This document shows positions 63,873 through 64,000 of a stretch of DNA of 64,000 nt, piece by piece (within the stretch, counting starts at the first letter, position 1; every line of letters starts with the position of its first letter). The DNA is taken from assembly GCA_947846985.1 (NCBI GenBank), contig CANTUZ010000003.1:53578096-53642095 (forward strand), in the 5' to 3' direction. A program made the translations under genes and the position numbers. Source of the stretch: Fratercula arctica. Lineage: Eukaryota > Chordata > Aves > Charadriiformes > Alcidae. Below the pieces are notes generated by a model. That model did no database searches. It saw only the letters and a list, made by a program, of their open reading frames with translations, and had not been told where the DNA came from.

Positions 63873-64000
63873 GTAAGCAGCAAGTACTCAGAAAGCTGCT
63901 TCTCTCTGCAACGGACTTGGGCCATGACTTGGTGGCAGAGTTTAAGTTGGAGATTGAGGAGCAGAAAATTGTTCACTTCATGAAATTTAAGACATCTACA
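63873..64000. other. Right edge, no gene seen
   Basis: Balanced to AT-rich sequence to the window end. Nothing is recognisable. Confidence 0.5.

Noticed and set aside
1..64000. CRISPR arrays, operons, phage or plasmid modules
   Set aside because: No regularly spaced direct repeats, no ribosome-binding sites or closely packed genes; the DNA is vertebrate in character.

Overview
This window reads as nuclear DNA from a bird. It is AT-rich (roughly 37-38% GC by eye) and CpG-poor, with short interspersed poly-A/poly-T and GT/T-rich tracts and very few repeats. The repeats that can be recognised are avian types. There are four pieces of CR1 LINE (two minus strand, two plus strand) and one solo LTR of an endogenous retrovirus whose sequence resembles a family common in neoavian genomes. 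No prokaryotic gene organisation is present. No protein-coding gene, tRNA, rRNA or CRISPR array can be supported. The many short open frames are what chance gives in AT-rich DNA, apart from two frames that are the decayed C-terminal end of CR1 reverse transcriptase.

Layout: 1-14.3 kb is single-copy non-coding DNA with a dense, motif-rich block at 2.6-3.25 kb and a homeodomain-type palindrome at 13.63 kb. A 5'-truncated CR1 on the minus strand occupies 14.33-15.07 kb. From 15.1 to 21.8 kb the DNA is single-copy, with two clean hairpins (16.12 and 18.36 kb) and one exon-like open stretch (17.91-18.08 kb). A second minus-strand CR1 lies at 21.85-22.09 kb. From 22.1 to 41.6 kb there is single-copy DNA with low-complexity tracts and two regulatory-looking blocks (28.8 and 38.7 kb). 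A worn plus-strand CR1 tail is at 41.67-41.97 kb. From 42.5 to 56.2 kb there are five more blocks with the texture of conserved non-coding elements. A very old plus-strand CR1 tail (56.23-56.48 kb) and a 29-bp tandem duplication (56.56 kb) follow. The last 4 kb has a C-rich run able to form G-quadruplexes, a 37-T run, a small CpG-dense patch, the solo LTR (61.98-62.53 kb) and a 63-bp exon-like segment near the right edge.

The simplest reading is a gene desert or the inside of a very large intron, perhaps with distal regulatory elements of a developmental gene. The conserved-element calls rest on sequence texture and motifs only. No alignment was possible, so they are candidates. No new genetic system with protein components is visible.
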